Part shown: one piece after another, positions 18,556 through 28,058 of the stretch
Layout: each line of letters starts with the position of its first letter
Numbering within the stretch: position 1 is the first letter of the stretch
DNA from: Legionella clemsonensis
Lineage (GTDB): Bacteria; Pseudomonadota; Gammaproteobacteria; Legionellales; Legionellaceae
NCBI RefSeq assembly: GCF_002240035.1
Contig: NZ_CP016397.1
Span: forward strand, 1,514,501-1,578,500
Length of the DNA stretch: 64,000 nucleotides
Direction: 5' to 3'
Translations under genes and position numbers: made by a program
The notes under the pieces: model-generated
Seen by the model: the letters and a program-made list of their open reading frames with translations, nothing else
Databases searched by the model: none
Told to the model about the DNA's origin: nothing

Positions 18556-19422
18556 TTATTCAAAACGATAATGTAGTAAGGAAATTAGTGCTCCGGCAAG
18601 TAGAATAACTACTCCTAATCCTTGAATAAGGCTAACCTGCTCACCCAGAAGTACTATTCCGAAGATAACTACAAATACAGGCTCTAAAACAGATAATATC
18701 GCTGCTTGTAATGAGCTAATATGCTGTAAGCCCTTTAAAAGCAACAGCATTGGCAGTGCGGTACAGATAATTCCAATTCCACAGATATTAAACCAGACAT
18801 CTAAACCAGTTGGGATAAAAAATGTTCCTTCAATAAAAGCTGCAACCAAAGAAATGAGCATTGCACCAAGCGAGACGAAGAATGTTGCTAACAGAGCTGG
18901 AATAAAAATACCCTTACTGGCGATTAAATAAAGAGCATACAAAAGGGCAGATAACAAGCTTAGGCCAATCCCCATGAGATTAAAATCAAACCTATTTCCA
19001 TTTACCAATAAGCCCATTCCTAAAAAAATTATTAGTAAGGCTAAATAGTAAATTTTGCTAATTTTTTGTTTAAAGAATAAAAAATTAATTAATAAAACAA
19101 TGGATGGATAGGTAAAAAATATGACCATGGAGAGTCCAGAGCCAATGTATTGGGTTGCCACAAAATAAAAGATGGAGCATGTTCCATAAAATGCAGCTCC
19201 ATAAAAAGTAATTTTAACTGACTCTATTGCATTAAAAGTGAGCTTTTTGAACCGAGGAATTAAGAGCATTCCCATGAAAAGACTGGAGACCAAAAAACGC
19301 CAAAAAAGCATATTATTGACGGAAACGTTAGCCTTCATCACGCTAACACCAAAATAGCCAATTAAGCCAAAAAAAAGTCCCGATAAGGCGGCATACAAAG
19401 CCCCGTTATTTCTGTATGACAA
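18556..19422 (-). CDS. DMT/EamA-family transporter
   Basis: A 288-residue inner-membrane protein with about ten hydrophobic helices and the two-repeat EamA layout. The first repeat has GALYAALSGLFFGLIGYFGV, and the second has the typical closing AAILSVLEPVFVVIFGIVLL with LGEQVSLIQGLGV. Such proteins export amino acids, nucleosides or other metabolites; the substrate cannot be told. The start is a TTG at 19422 with GAGGT 8 bases upstream, a better fit than internal ATGs. It stands between the LPMO gene and zapD and shows no functional tie to either. A second, different EamA exporter is at 60954. Confidence 0.85.
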   Translation of the reverse strand: MSYRNNGALYAALSGLFFGLIGYFGVSVMKANVSVNNMLFWRFLVSSLFMGMLLIPRFKKLTFNAIESVKITFYGAAFYGTCSIFYFVATQYIGSGLSMVIFFTYPSIVLLINFLFFKQKISKIYYLALLIIFLGMGLLVNGNRFDFNLMGIGLSLLSALLYALYLIASKGIFIPALLATFFVSLGAMLISLVAAFIEGTFFIPTGLDVWFNICGIGIICTALPMLLLLKGLQHISSLQAAILSVLEPVFVVIFGIVLLGEQVSLIQGLGVVILLAGALISLLHYRFE

Positions 19423-19497
19423 AAAAATTACCTCATAATTACCCCTGAATATTATGCCAGAATGGAAAAATTACCGAAATAAGTGAAACGCGGGGAG

Positions 19498-20244
19498 TTA
19501 GATCTGACAAATTGCCAAGTCAAGTCTTGCATTTGTTTCACGTACTTCACGCATGGTACTGATGTCACACAAACGAAGACTCAAGCCATGATGTCCTAAC
19601 TGCATTCTAGGAACAATGCCGAACGATTTTTCGATTTTTAGTAAAATAAGATGACAAGAAGATTTAGGCGGTAAAGAACGCTGATAAAACCCGTTATACA
19701 TGTCAATTTTGTTAAATTCAGCACTATCACGTAATAATGATAGGTACAATTCAACAGTAGATTGCAGCGCTTTTAAATTTTTTAACCAGTTTTCCAAATC
19801 GCGCTGTCGCAATTTTGCATCTAATCCTAGCCAAAGAAGAAGTTGTGGTGAGTACATCTCACAATCGTTGCTCTGAGTTGAGGAATAAACCCGAATTGAT
19901 TGCAAAAAGGGATCATTATGAATTTCGCCACCAAATCGTCCGGCTACATGAGTTAAAATCTGGATTTGGGTGCATAAATTTGTATATAAAGATTCAGAGA
20001 TGACAATATTACTTTTATTTAATGCATGCTCAATACGCATTAATTCTTTTAAAAAACGACTCTTAAGCTCTGGCTTCTCAATTAATTTAAGAATTTCAAT
20101 TAAATTTTTTAAAGCATAATGATGGATAACTGAATGAGTTTCTTCACAGCCTTGCTTTATTGTCAGGTAAAGATATTCAAGCCGCAGGGCAATTTTAGGC
20201 AAGTAATGAGTCGCTAGTTGAAAGGTGATTGTATCTTCAGACAT
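19498..20244 (-). CDS. zapD: Cell division protein ZapD
   Basis: A 248-residue protein of the ZapD (DUF1342) family, which cross-links FtsZ filaments at midcell. Diagnostic stretches are FNKIDMYNGFYQRSLPPK, the adjacent SCHLILLKI, and IVPRMQLGHHGLSLRLCD near the C-terminus. ITFQLATHYLPKIALRLEYLY near the N-terminus is also typical. It follows coaE on the same strand after about 135 bp; coaE-zapD is a common gammaproteobacterial pair. The usual third gene yacG and the upstream pilD are not seen here. Confidence 0.93.
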   Translation of the reverse strand: MSEDTITFQLATHYLPKIALRLEYLYLTIKQGCEETHSVIHHYALKNLIEILKLIEKPELKSRFLKELMRIEHALNKSNIVISESLYTNLCTQIQILTHVAGRFGGEIHNDPFLQSIRVYSSTQSNDCEMYSPQLLLWLGLDAKLRQRDLENWLKNLKALQSTVELYLSLLRDSAEFNKIDMYNGFYQRSLPPKSSCHLILLKIEKSFGIVPRMQLGHHGLSLRLCDISTMREVRETNARLDLAICQI

Positions 20245-20379
20245 AGAAAATTTGCTGTCCTTAGCTGATTTTTTAATTCATTAAACCTTAATGTGCAAAT
20301 TATCATATAAATTAAAATGTTACAATTAACAGGCGCCAAACCTACTGATTAAAACCAACAGTCTTTAGCTTGCACAGAG

Positions 20380-20991
20380 TTAACTGATCGTATTTTGTCG
20401 AGAAGCTAATAAAAGATATTGTTCATGTAAAATTGCCACCTTTCTTTTTAGGGTTTCCAGGGAGGCATTATTCAGAATAATATCATCTGCTATTGCAATT
20501 CTTTCTTTATCACTTGGTTGTGCTGCAAGAATTGCCTGAGCCTCTTGTTTAGAACAGTTATCTCTAACCATAACACGTTTAATTTGTTGCTCGGGTTCTG
20601 CCAGCACCACCAATATGCGATCAAGGTAGGGATAAGTTGTACGTTCTTTTAATAAAGGAATTTCAACAACGGAATAGGGGCTTTTGTTATTGCCTAGCAA
20701 ATATACAATTCGCTTTCTAATCAGAGGATGTAACAATTGTTCCAACCATAATCGTTGTTCAGGGTGGGCAAAAATTATTTGTCGAAGTTTAGGACGATCA
20801 ATTGCTTCGAAAGCATCTAAAATTGACTGGCCAAAATGCTTTATAATTTTTTTCTGTACCTGCTCATCCGTTTGAGTTAACTCACGAGCAACATGATCAG
20901 CACTAATTACAGTAATTCCTTTGCTCTTAAAAAAAGCAGCTACTGTCGACTTTCCGCTGGCAATACTTCCTGTTAATCCGACACAATACAT
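20380..20991 (-). CDS. coaE: Dephospho-CoA kinase
   Basis: A 203-residue kinase performing the last step of coenzyme A synthesis. The P-loop is VGLTGSIASGKSTVA, followed by ISADHVAREL of the substrate site and HPLIRKRI of the lid. DNCSKQEAQAILAAQPSDKERIA matches the C-terminal helix region. Its ATG overlaps the stop codon of the upstream secreted protein gene by one base. It is the fourth gene of an overlapping chain that begins with bioA, which places two acyl-carrier/cofactor genes in one transcript. Confidence 0.95.
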   Translation of the reverse strand: MYCVGLTGSIASGKSTVAAFFKSKGITVISADHVARELTQTDEQVQKKIIKHFGQSILDAFEAIDRPKLRQIIFAHPEQRLWLEQLLHPLIRKRIVYLLGNNKSPYSVVEIPLLKERTTYPYLDRILVVLAEPEQQIKRVMVRDNCSKQEAQAILAAQPSDKERIAIADDIILNNASLETLKRKVAILHEQYLLLASRQNTIS

Positions 20992-21434
20992 TAAAAATTC
21001 CGTACGTTTAAATTTCTACAAGTAAATAAATAGACATAACAGGTTTCCGGCAAAGCACTGTTAGCCTGACAAAATGATTTGGCAGCCATTGCAGCATCAC
21101 TGGCCTTGTCATAGACATTGCTAAACCATGGAACTGCAGCCAAATCCAGAGCAAGACATCGCCACATCGGACGCGTAGTCATACCATCTACGATTGCTTC
21201 ACAATCTTCTTTAGACGTTTTACAAGTTGCAGGTACCCGACTTTGCTTTTTACAGGCATCGAAAGCTCTATTAATGGAGGTTATTTGATAATCACTATGT
21301 CCTACCCAGGATCGATTTTCGGCATCATAAGCGGTACATTTCCAATAATTGGTATCTAAGACTACAGCACCTGTAGAGGATTGTGCTATAAGAAAAAGAC
21401 TATAAAAAACAATCACACCTAATTTATTTTTCAT
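20991..21434 (-). CDS. Secreted cysteine-rich protein, unknown
   Basis: About 147 residues starting MKNKLGVIVFYSLFLIAQSSTG, a signal peptide. The mature part has seven or more cysteines and two similar halves: WKCTAYDAENRSWVGHS with YQITSINRAFDACKKQS, then WRCLALDLAAVPWFSNV with ASDAAMAAKSFCQANS. The repeated pattern W.C.A.D......V...A...C indicates an internal duplication with disulfides. I chose the ATG at 21434, which has GGA upstream, although the frame opens at another ATG at 21446. It overlaps the EAL gene before it and coaE after it. I do not recognise its function. Confidence 0.75.
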   Translation of the reverse strand: MKNKLGVIVFYSLFLIAQSSTGAVVLDTNYWKCTAYDAENRSWVGHSDYQITSINRAFDACKKQSRVPATCKTSKEDCEAIVDGMTTRPMWRCLALDLAAVPWFSNVYDKASDAAMAAKSFCQANSALPETCYVYLFTCRNLNVRNF

Positions 21435-22992
21435 GTTGTAATCCATTTATTATTTTTACTAACTGTTCATAAGGCATTGCTTTTTCAAAAAACCACCCCT
21501 GCATAAATCTTACATGACATTGACGTAAAAACATAAATTGTTCTTTGGTTTCTACGCCTTCAGCGATTACTTTAAGCTTTAATGAATTCCCCATCTGAAT
21601 AATAGCTTGATTCAAGCTCTCCGTAATAGCTCCTGTTCCAACAGCATGAATAAAAATTTTGTCTATTTTTAAATAATTAAATGGAAAATGCTGTAAATAT
21701 CGAATACTTGCATGCCCTGTACCAAAATCATCAATGGCCAGCGAGTGACCTCTGTTTCTTAAATCATGCATTTTTGCTATAAGCGCTTTATTGGTTTGAT
21801 CAAACAACTCTCTCTCAGTTAATTCGATCATAATTTGTTGTGGTTTAACATGATACTGCTCACATAATTGATGAAATTTAGTAAAAAAATGTTTGTCCTG
21901 AAAATGACTGGCTGACAAATTTAAAGCAAAATGGAAATCAGGGTGAACTTTTAGAAAGTGGTGCGATTCCTTGAATGCTTTTTTTAAGACTTGCAATGTA
22001 ATAGGGACAATCAGACCAGATTGCTCAGCCTCTTCAATGAATGCTTCTGGCATAATTTCATCCTTGTCAGTTTGCCAGCGTAATAAAATTTCAGCACCAC
22101 AATATTTATTGTTTACACAATCCATTACAGGCTGATAAACAGGCTGAAAATTATTATTCTTAATGGCAGTATTTAAGGCATGCGTTAAAGAAAACCGTTT
22201 ATTTAAAATATTTCGTATTTGCCAGTAAACGAGTATGGAAAGAAATAAAATGATAGCAGTTGCCAGCAACAAACGGTAAATAAAATTTATTGTGAAATGT
22301 CTGGGATCAGCAATTAATACGATTTTAAATGCATTCAAATTTTGTAGTTGTGCATCAGCCCAATGTATGCTTTTATCGTGACCCTCTCTTACTTTTAGAG
22401 GATTATTTCCCTTGTGAAGAAGAAATTTTCGCTGATGCTGATTGTAAAGTCCGACAAATAAAACTTCATTTGGAGCTGAATTTAATATATTTTGCAGCAG
22501 GGACTCAATAATATAAATGCCTAGATGATAGTTACCAAGCTTTTGTTGCAAGAGAAAGGCATTTTCTCTTAAATTATCTATTTTTAAAGGTCCAAACAAA
22601 CTTGGACTTTCAGAAGACGGAGAGGGCAGTAAATATTTTTTGCCGAGCGTGGAGCAGATAATTTTATTTTGAGCATCGCTAATTACAATCGCAGAAATGA
22701 CAGTGTTATTAAAAACGACACTCCTTAAAAGCGGCAATAGATTAGGCTTACAATCCTGTAAATTTTGACCGTACAGAGGTAGAGTGTAGGCTGCTCTTAA
22801 AGAGTCTTCTATTAAATCATCAATTTTGACTCTCAGATGGTTAGTAATTAAACTCACCTGATGTTGCTTTTCAGCTTCATTATGTAGCCATTGAAAATAT
22901 AAGGCAAAGATAAGAAAAATAGCCGTAAGAAGCATCCATGTAATACTTAATGCCTGTCGCATAGTGGCATGATTAGGGCTGTTTTTTTTCAT
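21424..22992 (-). CDS. CSS-motif/EAL cyclic-di-GMP phosphodiesterase
   Basis: A 522-residue inner-membrane protein. Two membrane helices (near 15-35 and 235-255) bracket a periplasmic domain with conserved cysteines in LQDCKPNL and KIICSTLGK, the CSS redox-sensing type. The C-terminal EAL domain reads AEILLRWQ in place of EALLRW but keeps the catalytic Glu. It also retains ALNLSASHF, MIELTERELF, IDDFGTGHASI, YLKIDKIF, IAEGVET and QGWFFEKAMP, so it should hydrolyse c-di-GMP. In enterobacterial relatives, loss of periplasmic disulfides activates the enzyme. It overlaps bioA by one base and the next secreted Cys-rich protein gene by 11 bases. Confidence 0.9.
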   Translation of the reverse strand: MKKNSPNHATMRQALSITWMLLTAIFLIFALYFQWLHNEAEKQHQVSLITNHLRVKIDDLIEDSLRAAYTLPLYGQNLQDCKPNLLPLLRSVVFNNTVISAIVISDAQNKIICSTLGKKYLLPSPSSESPSLFGPLKIDNLRENAFLLQQKLGNYHLGIYIIESLLQNILNSAPNEVLFVGLYNQHQRKFLLHKGNNPLKVREGHDKSIHWADAQLQNLNAFKIVLIADPRHFTINFIYRLLLATAIILFLSILVYWQIRNILNKRFSLTHALNTAIKNNNFQPVYQPVMDCVNNKYCGAEILLRWQTDKDEIMPEAFIEEAEQSGLIVPITLQVLKKAFKESHHFLKVHPDFHFALNLSASHFQDKHFFTKFHQLCEQYHVKPQQIMIELTERELFDQTNKALIAKMHDLRNRGHSLAIDDFGTGHASIRYLQHFPFNYLKIDKIFIHAVGTGAITESLNQAIIQMGNSLKLKVIAEGVETKEQFMFLRQCHVRFMQGWFFEKAMPYEQLVKIINGLQHEK

Positions 22993-24317
22993 TAATCTTC
23001 AGCGCGATAAATTGCCTTTATAGAGTTTAGAGTGATTTCAGCCAAATTCTCAACCGTTTCGCGGTCTATATTCAAGGGGGGCAACCAATACAAAGTATTT
23101 CCTATCGGCCTTAATAAAGCACCGTGATTAATTGCCTCTTTGTATAATTCATAGCCAATACGTTTACCTTTTATTTCAGTTAAATCTGCGGCAACCATAG
23201 CACCTATGGAGCGAATATTACTGATTCTCCCTGTAGCTGATCTTATTTCCTCCATTAAAGAATGCATCAGATACCCAAGGCGTTCTGCCTGCTCGTTGCT
23301 TTTTTCTTCTTCCATTGTTTTTAACGTTGCCATAGCCGCACTTAAAGCTAAGGCGTTACCACTATAGGTATGAGAGTGTAAAAATGATTTCCCACTCTCA
23401 TAGTCATCATAAAAAAGCTCAAAAATTGAATGATTAATCAGTACGCAACTTAAAGGTAATGTGCCTGAAGTTAATCCCTTTGATAGACACATTAAATCAG
23501 GTTTAATATTCGCATGCTCACAGGCAAACCATTTACCTGTTCTGCACAATCCCGTCATGATTTCATCAGCAATGAAATAAATATCGTTATCCTTTGTCCA
23601 TTTCGCCAACTTTTGTAAGAAATCAGCACTGTAGCACAACATACCTCCAGCACCTTGCACAATAGGTTCAACAATAACAGCACAGACCTTGTCTTTTATT
23701 TTTTCGAGCTGAGAAAGAGTTTGTGGCCAATATGCGTCTGCATTCAGCCATAAGGGATCGAAAATGTTACTTAAATAAGGTATTGCCTGTAGAAAATTAC
23801 ATGTTACTCCATAACCTTCATAAGGCTTTTTATACAAGCCCAAATCACTGATACTTAATGCTCCCAAAGTCTCTCCATGGTAGCTGTTTTTTAAAGCAAT
23901 AAAATTAGTTTTATGGAATTTTCCTTTTAATTGAGAGGCATGTAGAGCTAGTTTCATCGCAATTTCAACGGCACTTGAACCATCACTCGCAAAAAAAGCA
24001 TGTTGATTTCCGCTCAGCACAGCCAATCTTTCACCTAATTCTGCTAAAAGAGGATGCGCTGTATTGGCTCCAATCACATGCTCAAACGTTTCTAACTGTT
24101 TCTGAATCGCAGCAATGACAGCAGGATGACCATGACCTAGGGACTTACACCACCAACTTGATAGGGCATCAATAAGAGAACCTTTATTAGTGTCGACATA
24201 ACTTCCTTTTGCAGCATGCACAACCAAGGGAGGGTGATTTTGAAAATCCTTCATCTGGGTACACGGATGCCAGATATGTTTCAAATCTTTTTCGATAATT
24301 TGATTGCTGTTAACCAT
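22992..24317 (-). CDS. bioA: Adenosylmethionine-8-amino-7-oxononanoate aminotransferase
   Basis: A 441-residue PLP enzyme that converts KAPA to DAPA in biotin synthesis, using S-adenosylmethionine as amino donor. Typical stretches are IWHPCTQMKDF, DALSSWWCKSLGHGHP, VEPIVQGAGGM, DEIMTGLCRTG and SKGLTSGTLPLSCVL with the PLP Lys, and HSHTYSGNALALSAA. It is transcribed divergently from bioBFHD across a 103-bp region, as in Escherichia coli. It heads a chain of overlapping genes (EAL protein, secreted protein, coaE), which is unusual for bioA. Confidence 0.96.
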   Translation of the reverse strand: MVNSNQIIEKDLKHIWHPCTQMKDFQNHPPLVVHAAKGSYVDTNKGSLIDALSSWWCKSLGHGHPAVIAAIQKQLETFEHVIGANTAHPLLAELGERLAVLSGNQHAFFASDGSSAVEIAMKLALHASQLKGKFHKTNFIALKNSYHGETLGALSISDLGLYKKPYEGYGVTCNFLQAIPYLSNIFDPLWLNADAYWPQTLSQLEKIKDKVCAVIVEPIVQGAGGMLCYSADFLQKLAKWTKDNDIYFIADEIMTGLCRTGKWFACEHANIKPDLMCLSKGLTSGTLPLSCVLINHSIFELFYDDYESGKSFLHSHTYSGNALALSAAMATLKTMEEEKSNEQAERLGYLMHSLMEEIRSATGRISNIRSIGAMVAADLTEIKGKRIGYELYKEAINHGALLRPIGNTLYWLPPLNIDRETVENLAEITLNSIKAIYRAED

Positions 24318-24332
24318 TTGATAACTTTTTGG

Positions 24333-24360
24333 TTGACAATAAATGCGCTGACTTTATCAT
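24333..24360 (+). promoter_or_regulatory. Promoter of the bioBFHD operon
   Basis: TTGACA at 24333-24338 and TATCAT at 24355-24360 are 16 bp apart, a good sigma-70 match, about 60 bp before the bioB GTG. Nearby TTGATAAC and GGTTGACAA form an imperfect inverted pair over the -35 region that could be an operator. It does not have the long spacing of the classical BirA site, so BirA control is not shown. Confidence 0.6.
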
Positions 24361-24420
24361 GATGACATGCAGAGAGGAAGAGAGGATATATTCTCTCAGC
24401 CAGAATAGCGAGGGGTAAAA

Positions 24421-25371
24421 GTGAATTATAATAAGCCGTGGACACTCGATGAAATCACCGCAATTTATGAACAACCGTTCAATGACTTGCTTTATAAGGC
24501 ACATTGTTTGCACAAAGAAAATCACTCAGAGAATACTGTACAGCTTGCCAAGTTATTAAGTATTAAAACCGGTGCCTGTCCAGAAGATTGCGGCTATTGC
24601 TCGCAAAGTGGTCATTATAAAACCCATATAGAAAAAGAAAAATTAATGGCCGTTGATGAAGTCTTACTTAAGGCCCAGGAAGCCAAAGAGAATGGTGCCA
24701 AACGATTTTGTATGGGGGCCGCATGGCGCTGTCCTCCAGATAAGGCAATGTCCCAATTGAAAGAAATGATTGCCGGAGTTAAAGCGCTGGGTCTAGAGAC
24801 ATGCATGACCTTAGGTATGCTAACTACAGAGCAGGCTCATGCCTTGAAAGAGGCAGGCTTGGATTATTACAATCACAATATTGACACCTCACCTTCCTAT
24901 TACGACAAAGTGGCGACAACTCGCAAGTTCAGTGATCGTCTGGAAACAATTGAGCGAGTGCGAAATGCGGGTATTCATGTGTGTTGTGGAGGAATTTTAG
25001 GATTAGGGGAGACTCGTCAAGACAGAATAGAATTTCTTTTGACTTTAGCGAATATGAAAACGCCACCTGAAAGTGTTCCCATCAATCGTTTAATTCCTGT
25101 TGAAGGCACACCATTGGCAAAAACTCCACCCGTTGAAGGTATAGAATTAGTTCGAACCATTGCCACAGCACGTCTTTTAATGCCAAAAAGTGTGATTCGT
25201 TTAACTGCCGGCAGAACCGATATGAGTGATGAGCTTCAGGCACTTTGTTACTTTGCAGGTGCAAATTCCATTTTCATTGGTAATAAATTATTAACAGAAG
25301 ACAATCCTAAGCAAGACAAGGATCAACTGCTTTTTGAAAAATTAGGATTAAAAGCATTTGCAGAAGCATGA
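24421..25371 (+). CDS. bioB: Biotin synthase
   Basis: A 316-residue radical-SAM enzyme that inserts sulfur into dethiobiotin. The cluster motif is CPEDCGYCSQSGHY (CxxxCxxC). FCMGAAWRCPP, NHNIDTSPSYYDKV and RLTAGRTDMSDELQALCYFAGANS are conserved BioB features, the last including the Arg/Cys ligands of the [2Fe-2S] cluster. The start is a GTG with a purine-rich GGGGTAAAA before it. It is first in a plus-strand operon, overlapping bioF by four bases. Confidence 0.97.
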   Translation: MNYNKPWTLDEITAIYEQPFNDLLYKAHCLHKENHSENTVQLAKLLSIKTGACPEDCGYCSQSGHYKTHIEKEKLMAVDEVLLKAQEAKENGAKRFCMGAAWRCPPDKAMSQLKEMIAGVKALGLETCMTLGMLTTEQAHALKEAGLDYYNHNIDTSPSYYDKVATTRKFSDRLETIERVRNAGIHVCCGGILGLGETRQDRIEFLLTLANMKTPPESVPINRLIPVEGTPLAKTPPVEGIELVRTIATARLLMPKSVIRLTAGRTDMSDELQALCYFAGANSIFIGNKLLTEDNPKQDKDQLLFEKLGLKAFAEA

Positions 25372-26504
25372 TAGAAGACACTCTCATTCACTACTCGCAA
25401 GAACTACGTGCCGCTGGCCTCTACCGCAAGCGACAGTTGGTGTGTAGTCCAAAACCGTCGCTAAATTTCAGTTCAAATGATTATTTATCATTGACTATGA
25501 GTAAGCGTCTTAAGAAGTCATTCCAACAAGGTTTCGAGAAATATCCCAGTGGTAGTGGGGGGTCGATGGTGGTATGTGGTTATCATCCGATGCATCAAAC
25601 GCTTGAGGAAGCATTTTCTCATGCTTTAAATACAGACGATGCCTTACTCTTTTCTTCAGGCTATGCTGCCAATTTAGGTATTATTTCTTTATTAACCCAT
25701 CTTGATGCGCATCTTTATATTGATAAAGGACTTCATGCTTCCTTCTATGATGGAATTCAACTCAATAAAATAAGTTATACCCGCTTTCTACATAATAATC
25801 TTCAGGATTTGCAGGCTAAATTAACGAGGGGAATGGATAATGCTGTCATTATAAGCGAAGGAATTTTTAGCATGAGTGGCCAACTAGCTCCATTAACTGA
25901 GATGGCGAGTTTAGGTAAAAAAAATCATGCAAAGATAATAGTCGATGAAGCTCACTCCTTTGGTATCTTAGGCCCCCAAGGTCTTGGAGCAGTAGCACAG
26001 CATCAATTGACACCACAAGAAGTTCCTTTAAGAGTGATTCCCTTCGGAAAATCATTGGGCGCACAGGGAGCAATTGTCGTAGGAGAGGGCCAATGGATTG
26101 ATGCTTTATTACAATCAGCGAGATCCTATATTTACTCTACTGCTGTTAGTCCCGCTTTGACCTATGGTGTATTAGAAACCCTTATGTTTATTCTTGAAGC
26201 CGACTCCAGACGTAAAAAGCTTTTCCAATTAATTGACTATTTCCGTAAGGCTATAAAATCATCTCCTTTAACATGGCAACACTCACAGACACCAATCCAG
26301 CAATTGCAACTGGGCTGTCCCCGTAAAGCATTGTATTACACTGAGCAATTAAAACAGCGTGGTATTTTTTGTCAATCTATACGAGAACCCACTGTTAGCA
26401 GAAAACATACCGGACTTCGGGTTATTTTAAATTATCACCACGAACCTGAAGATATCGATGCCCTATTTTTAAATTTAAAACGAATTTATGAATCTGAATA
26501 TTAA
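25368..26504 (+). CDS. bioF: 8-amino-7-oxononanoate synthase
   Basis: A 378-residue PLP enzyme that condenses pimeloyl-ACP with alanine. Recognised by NFSSNDYLSLTMS, PSGSGGSMVVCGYHPMHQ, DEAHSFGILGPQGLG, and FGKSLGAQGAIVVG with the PLP lysine. It starts at ATGA overlapping the bioB stop codon and overlaps bioH by 17 bases, so translation is probably coupled. The length is normal for the family. Confidence 0.95.
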   Translation: MIEDTLIHYSQELRAAGLYRKRQLVCSPKPSLNFSSNDYLSLTMSKRLKKSFQQGFEKYPSGSGGSMVVCGYHPMHQTLEEAFSHALNTDDALLFSSGYAANLGIISLLTHLDAHLYIDKGLHASFYDGIQLNKISYTRFLHNNLQDLQAKLTRGMDNAVIISEGIFSMSGQLAPLTEMASLGKKNHAKIIVDEAHSFGILGPQGLGAVAQHQLTPQEVPLRVIPFGKSLGAQGAIVVGEGQWIDALLQSARSYIYSTAVSPALTYGVLETLMFILEADSRRKKLFQLIDYFRKAIKSSPLTWQHSQTPIQQLQLGCPRKALYYTEQLKQRGIFCQSIREPTVSRKHTGLRVILNYHHEPEDIDALFLNLKRIYESEY

Positions 26505-27207
26505 AATACAAGGGGAAGGGCCCTCTCTGGTTTTTTTTCATGGCTGGGGTTTTGATCACACGATATGGTGTGATTTAGCCACTGCTTTCGAAAAAAAATA
26601 TACCTTGTATTTAGTGGATTTACCTGGATTTGGTCTTAGCTCTCTCATGAATTGGTCACAATTTAAATCAGAATTACTTCAACACTTACCAGAGCAATTT
26701 GCTTTAATTGGTTGGTCTATGGGGGGATTATATGCTTCTCGATTAGCCAATGAGCTCTCTGAGCAAGTCACCCACTTGATTAATATTGCTTCTTCTCCGC
26801 GATTTATTAAAGAAAAGAATTGGCCTGGTGTTGATGAAAATGTTTTCAACAATTTCTTTAAAAATTTAACAGAAAATCCACAGCAAACCATCTCCGAGTT
26901 TGTGAATTTACAGTTAAAAAATCAAACTTATAATTATTCTCCTCAATTCTTACCCAGTATAGAAAGTTTAAAGGCTGGATTAACCATTCTTGCAGACTGG
27001 GATTTGCGAGAATCCTTGTTTCATTTTAAGAAACCAACCACATATTTATTTGGACGCCTTGATGCTATTACACCAAGTACAACAATGGGCGCAATGCAAA
27101 AGCTGTATCCTCTTTTTAATTATGTGATGTTCCCAAAAGCAGCACATATGCCTTTTCTTTCGCATCAAAGGGAGTTTATTAATACTTTGGAGACTATCTT
27201 TAAATGA
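26488..27207 (+). CDS. bioH: Pimeloyl-ACP methyl ester carboxylesterase
   Basis: A 239-residue alpha/beta hydrolase that removes the methyl ester from pimeloyl-ACP and ends the BioC-BioH fatty-acid detour. The catalytic set is visible: FFHGWGFD, IGWSMGGLYASRLA with nucleophile Ser, FGRLDAITP with Asp, and KAAHMPFLSHQ with His. It overlaps both bioF and bioD. Its operon position between bioF and bioD supports BioH rather than a generic esterase. No bioC is visible in this window. Confidence 0.93.
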   Translation: MNLNIKIQGEGPSLVFFHGWGFDHTIWCDLATAFEKKYTLYLVDLPGFGLSSLMNWSQFKSELLQHLPEQFALIGWSMGGLYASRLANELSEQVTHLINIASSPRFIKEKNWPGVDENVFNNFFKNLTENPQQTISEFVNLQLKNQTYNYSPQFLPSIESLKAGLTILADWDLRESLFHFKKPTTYLFGRLDAITPSTTMGAMQKLYPLFNYVMFPKAAHMPFLSHQREFINTLETIFK

Positions 27208-27887
27208 GCGCTTTCTTTATTACGGGCACCGATACCAATTGTGGAAAGACTTATGTTACTTGCCAAATTCTTGATTATTTAAAGCAACTTGGAAAAAAAG
27301 GGATGGCTATTAAACCGCTTGCAAGTGGCTGTATCGAAAAAAATGGACAACTAATTAATGAAGATGTCCTTCGTTTGCAACAATATAACACTCATCTCAA
27401 TTATCCAGTTAATAACTGGCAATTTCGGCTTCCCATTTCACCTCATTTGGCTGCCCAGGCAGAAAATGCCGAATTATCAGCGCGGGAAATTGCGACCTTT
27501 TGCCAACAAGATTATTATAAAACTCTGGACTTTCTTTTTATTGAAGGTGCCGGTGGTTTGCTAGTTCCTTTAAATGATGAGGAAACCTGGCTAGATTTCC
27601 TGAAAATAACTGAAATTCCAGTTATTTTAGTGGTAGGGATGAAGTTAGGCTGTATAAACCATGCACTATTAACAACTTCTATTCTACAGGCCCACAAGAT
27701 TCCTTTCAGTGGCTGGATTGCTAACTGTTTGGATAAAAACATGTTAGCACTGTCAGAAAATATAGCCACTTTATCTGATAAAATTTCGGTCCCGTTGCTT
27801 GCGACCATACCTTTTCAAGGAAAATTGATACCGCATTTTTTCACGCAATGTTTTGAATCATCCTTAGATATGGCTTCAATGACGTAG
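27204..27887 (+). CDS. bioD: Dethiobiotin synthetase
   Basis: A 227-residue ATP-dependent carboxylase that closes the ureido ring of biotin. The P-loop is FITGTDTNCGKTYVTC, followed by KPLASGCIEKNG, IEGAGGLLVPLND and a GMKLGCINHALLTT segment, all typical of BioD. The ATGA overlap with bioH places it last in the bioBFHD operon. The 3' end is followed by about 230 bp without a gene. Confidence 0.95.
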   Translation: MSAFFITGTDTNCGKTYVTCQILDYLKQLGKKGMAIKPLASGCIEKNGQLINEDVLRLQQYNTHLNYPVNNWQFRLPISPHLAAQAENAELSAREIATFCQQDYYKTLDFLFIEGAGGLLVPLNDEETWLDFLKITEIPVILVVGMKLGCINHALLTTSILQAHKIPFSGWIANCLDKNMLALSENIATLSDKISVPLLATIPFQGKLIPHFFTQCFESSLDMASMT

Positions 27888-28029
27888 ATTTGTGAGAAGT
27901 TGGTCGAACTGCTTTGTGGGCAAATAAATATCAGACTCCTCATTTGAGCAACTTACATTAAGAAATAGTTAAAATAAAATTATTCAGCGATTTGCCTGCA
28001 ATAAATAAGCCTAAGCAGGGTCAAATGCA

Positions 28030-28058
28030 TTGTTCATAGGCATCTTGTTAGCTATAAT
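28030..28058 (+). promoter_or_regulatory. Sigma-70 promoter before the fmdB-aspS-mutH chain
   Basis: TTGTTC (28030-28035) and TATAAT (28053-28058) with a 17-bp spacer lie about 60 bp before the zinc-ribbon gene. It is the best promoter candidate in the 230-bp gap between bioD and this chain, which runs without a long gap to the end of mutH. Confidence 0.65.
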
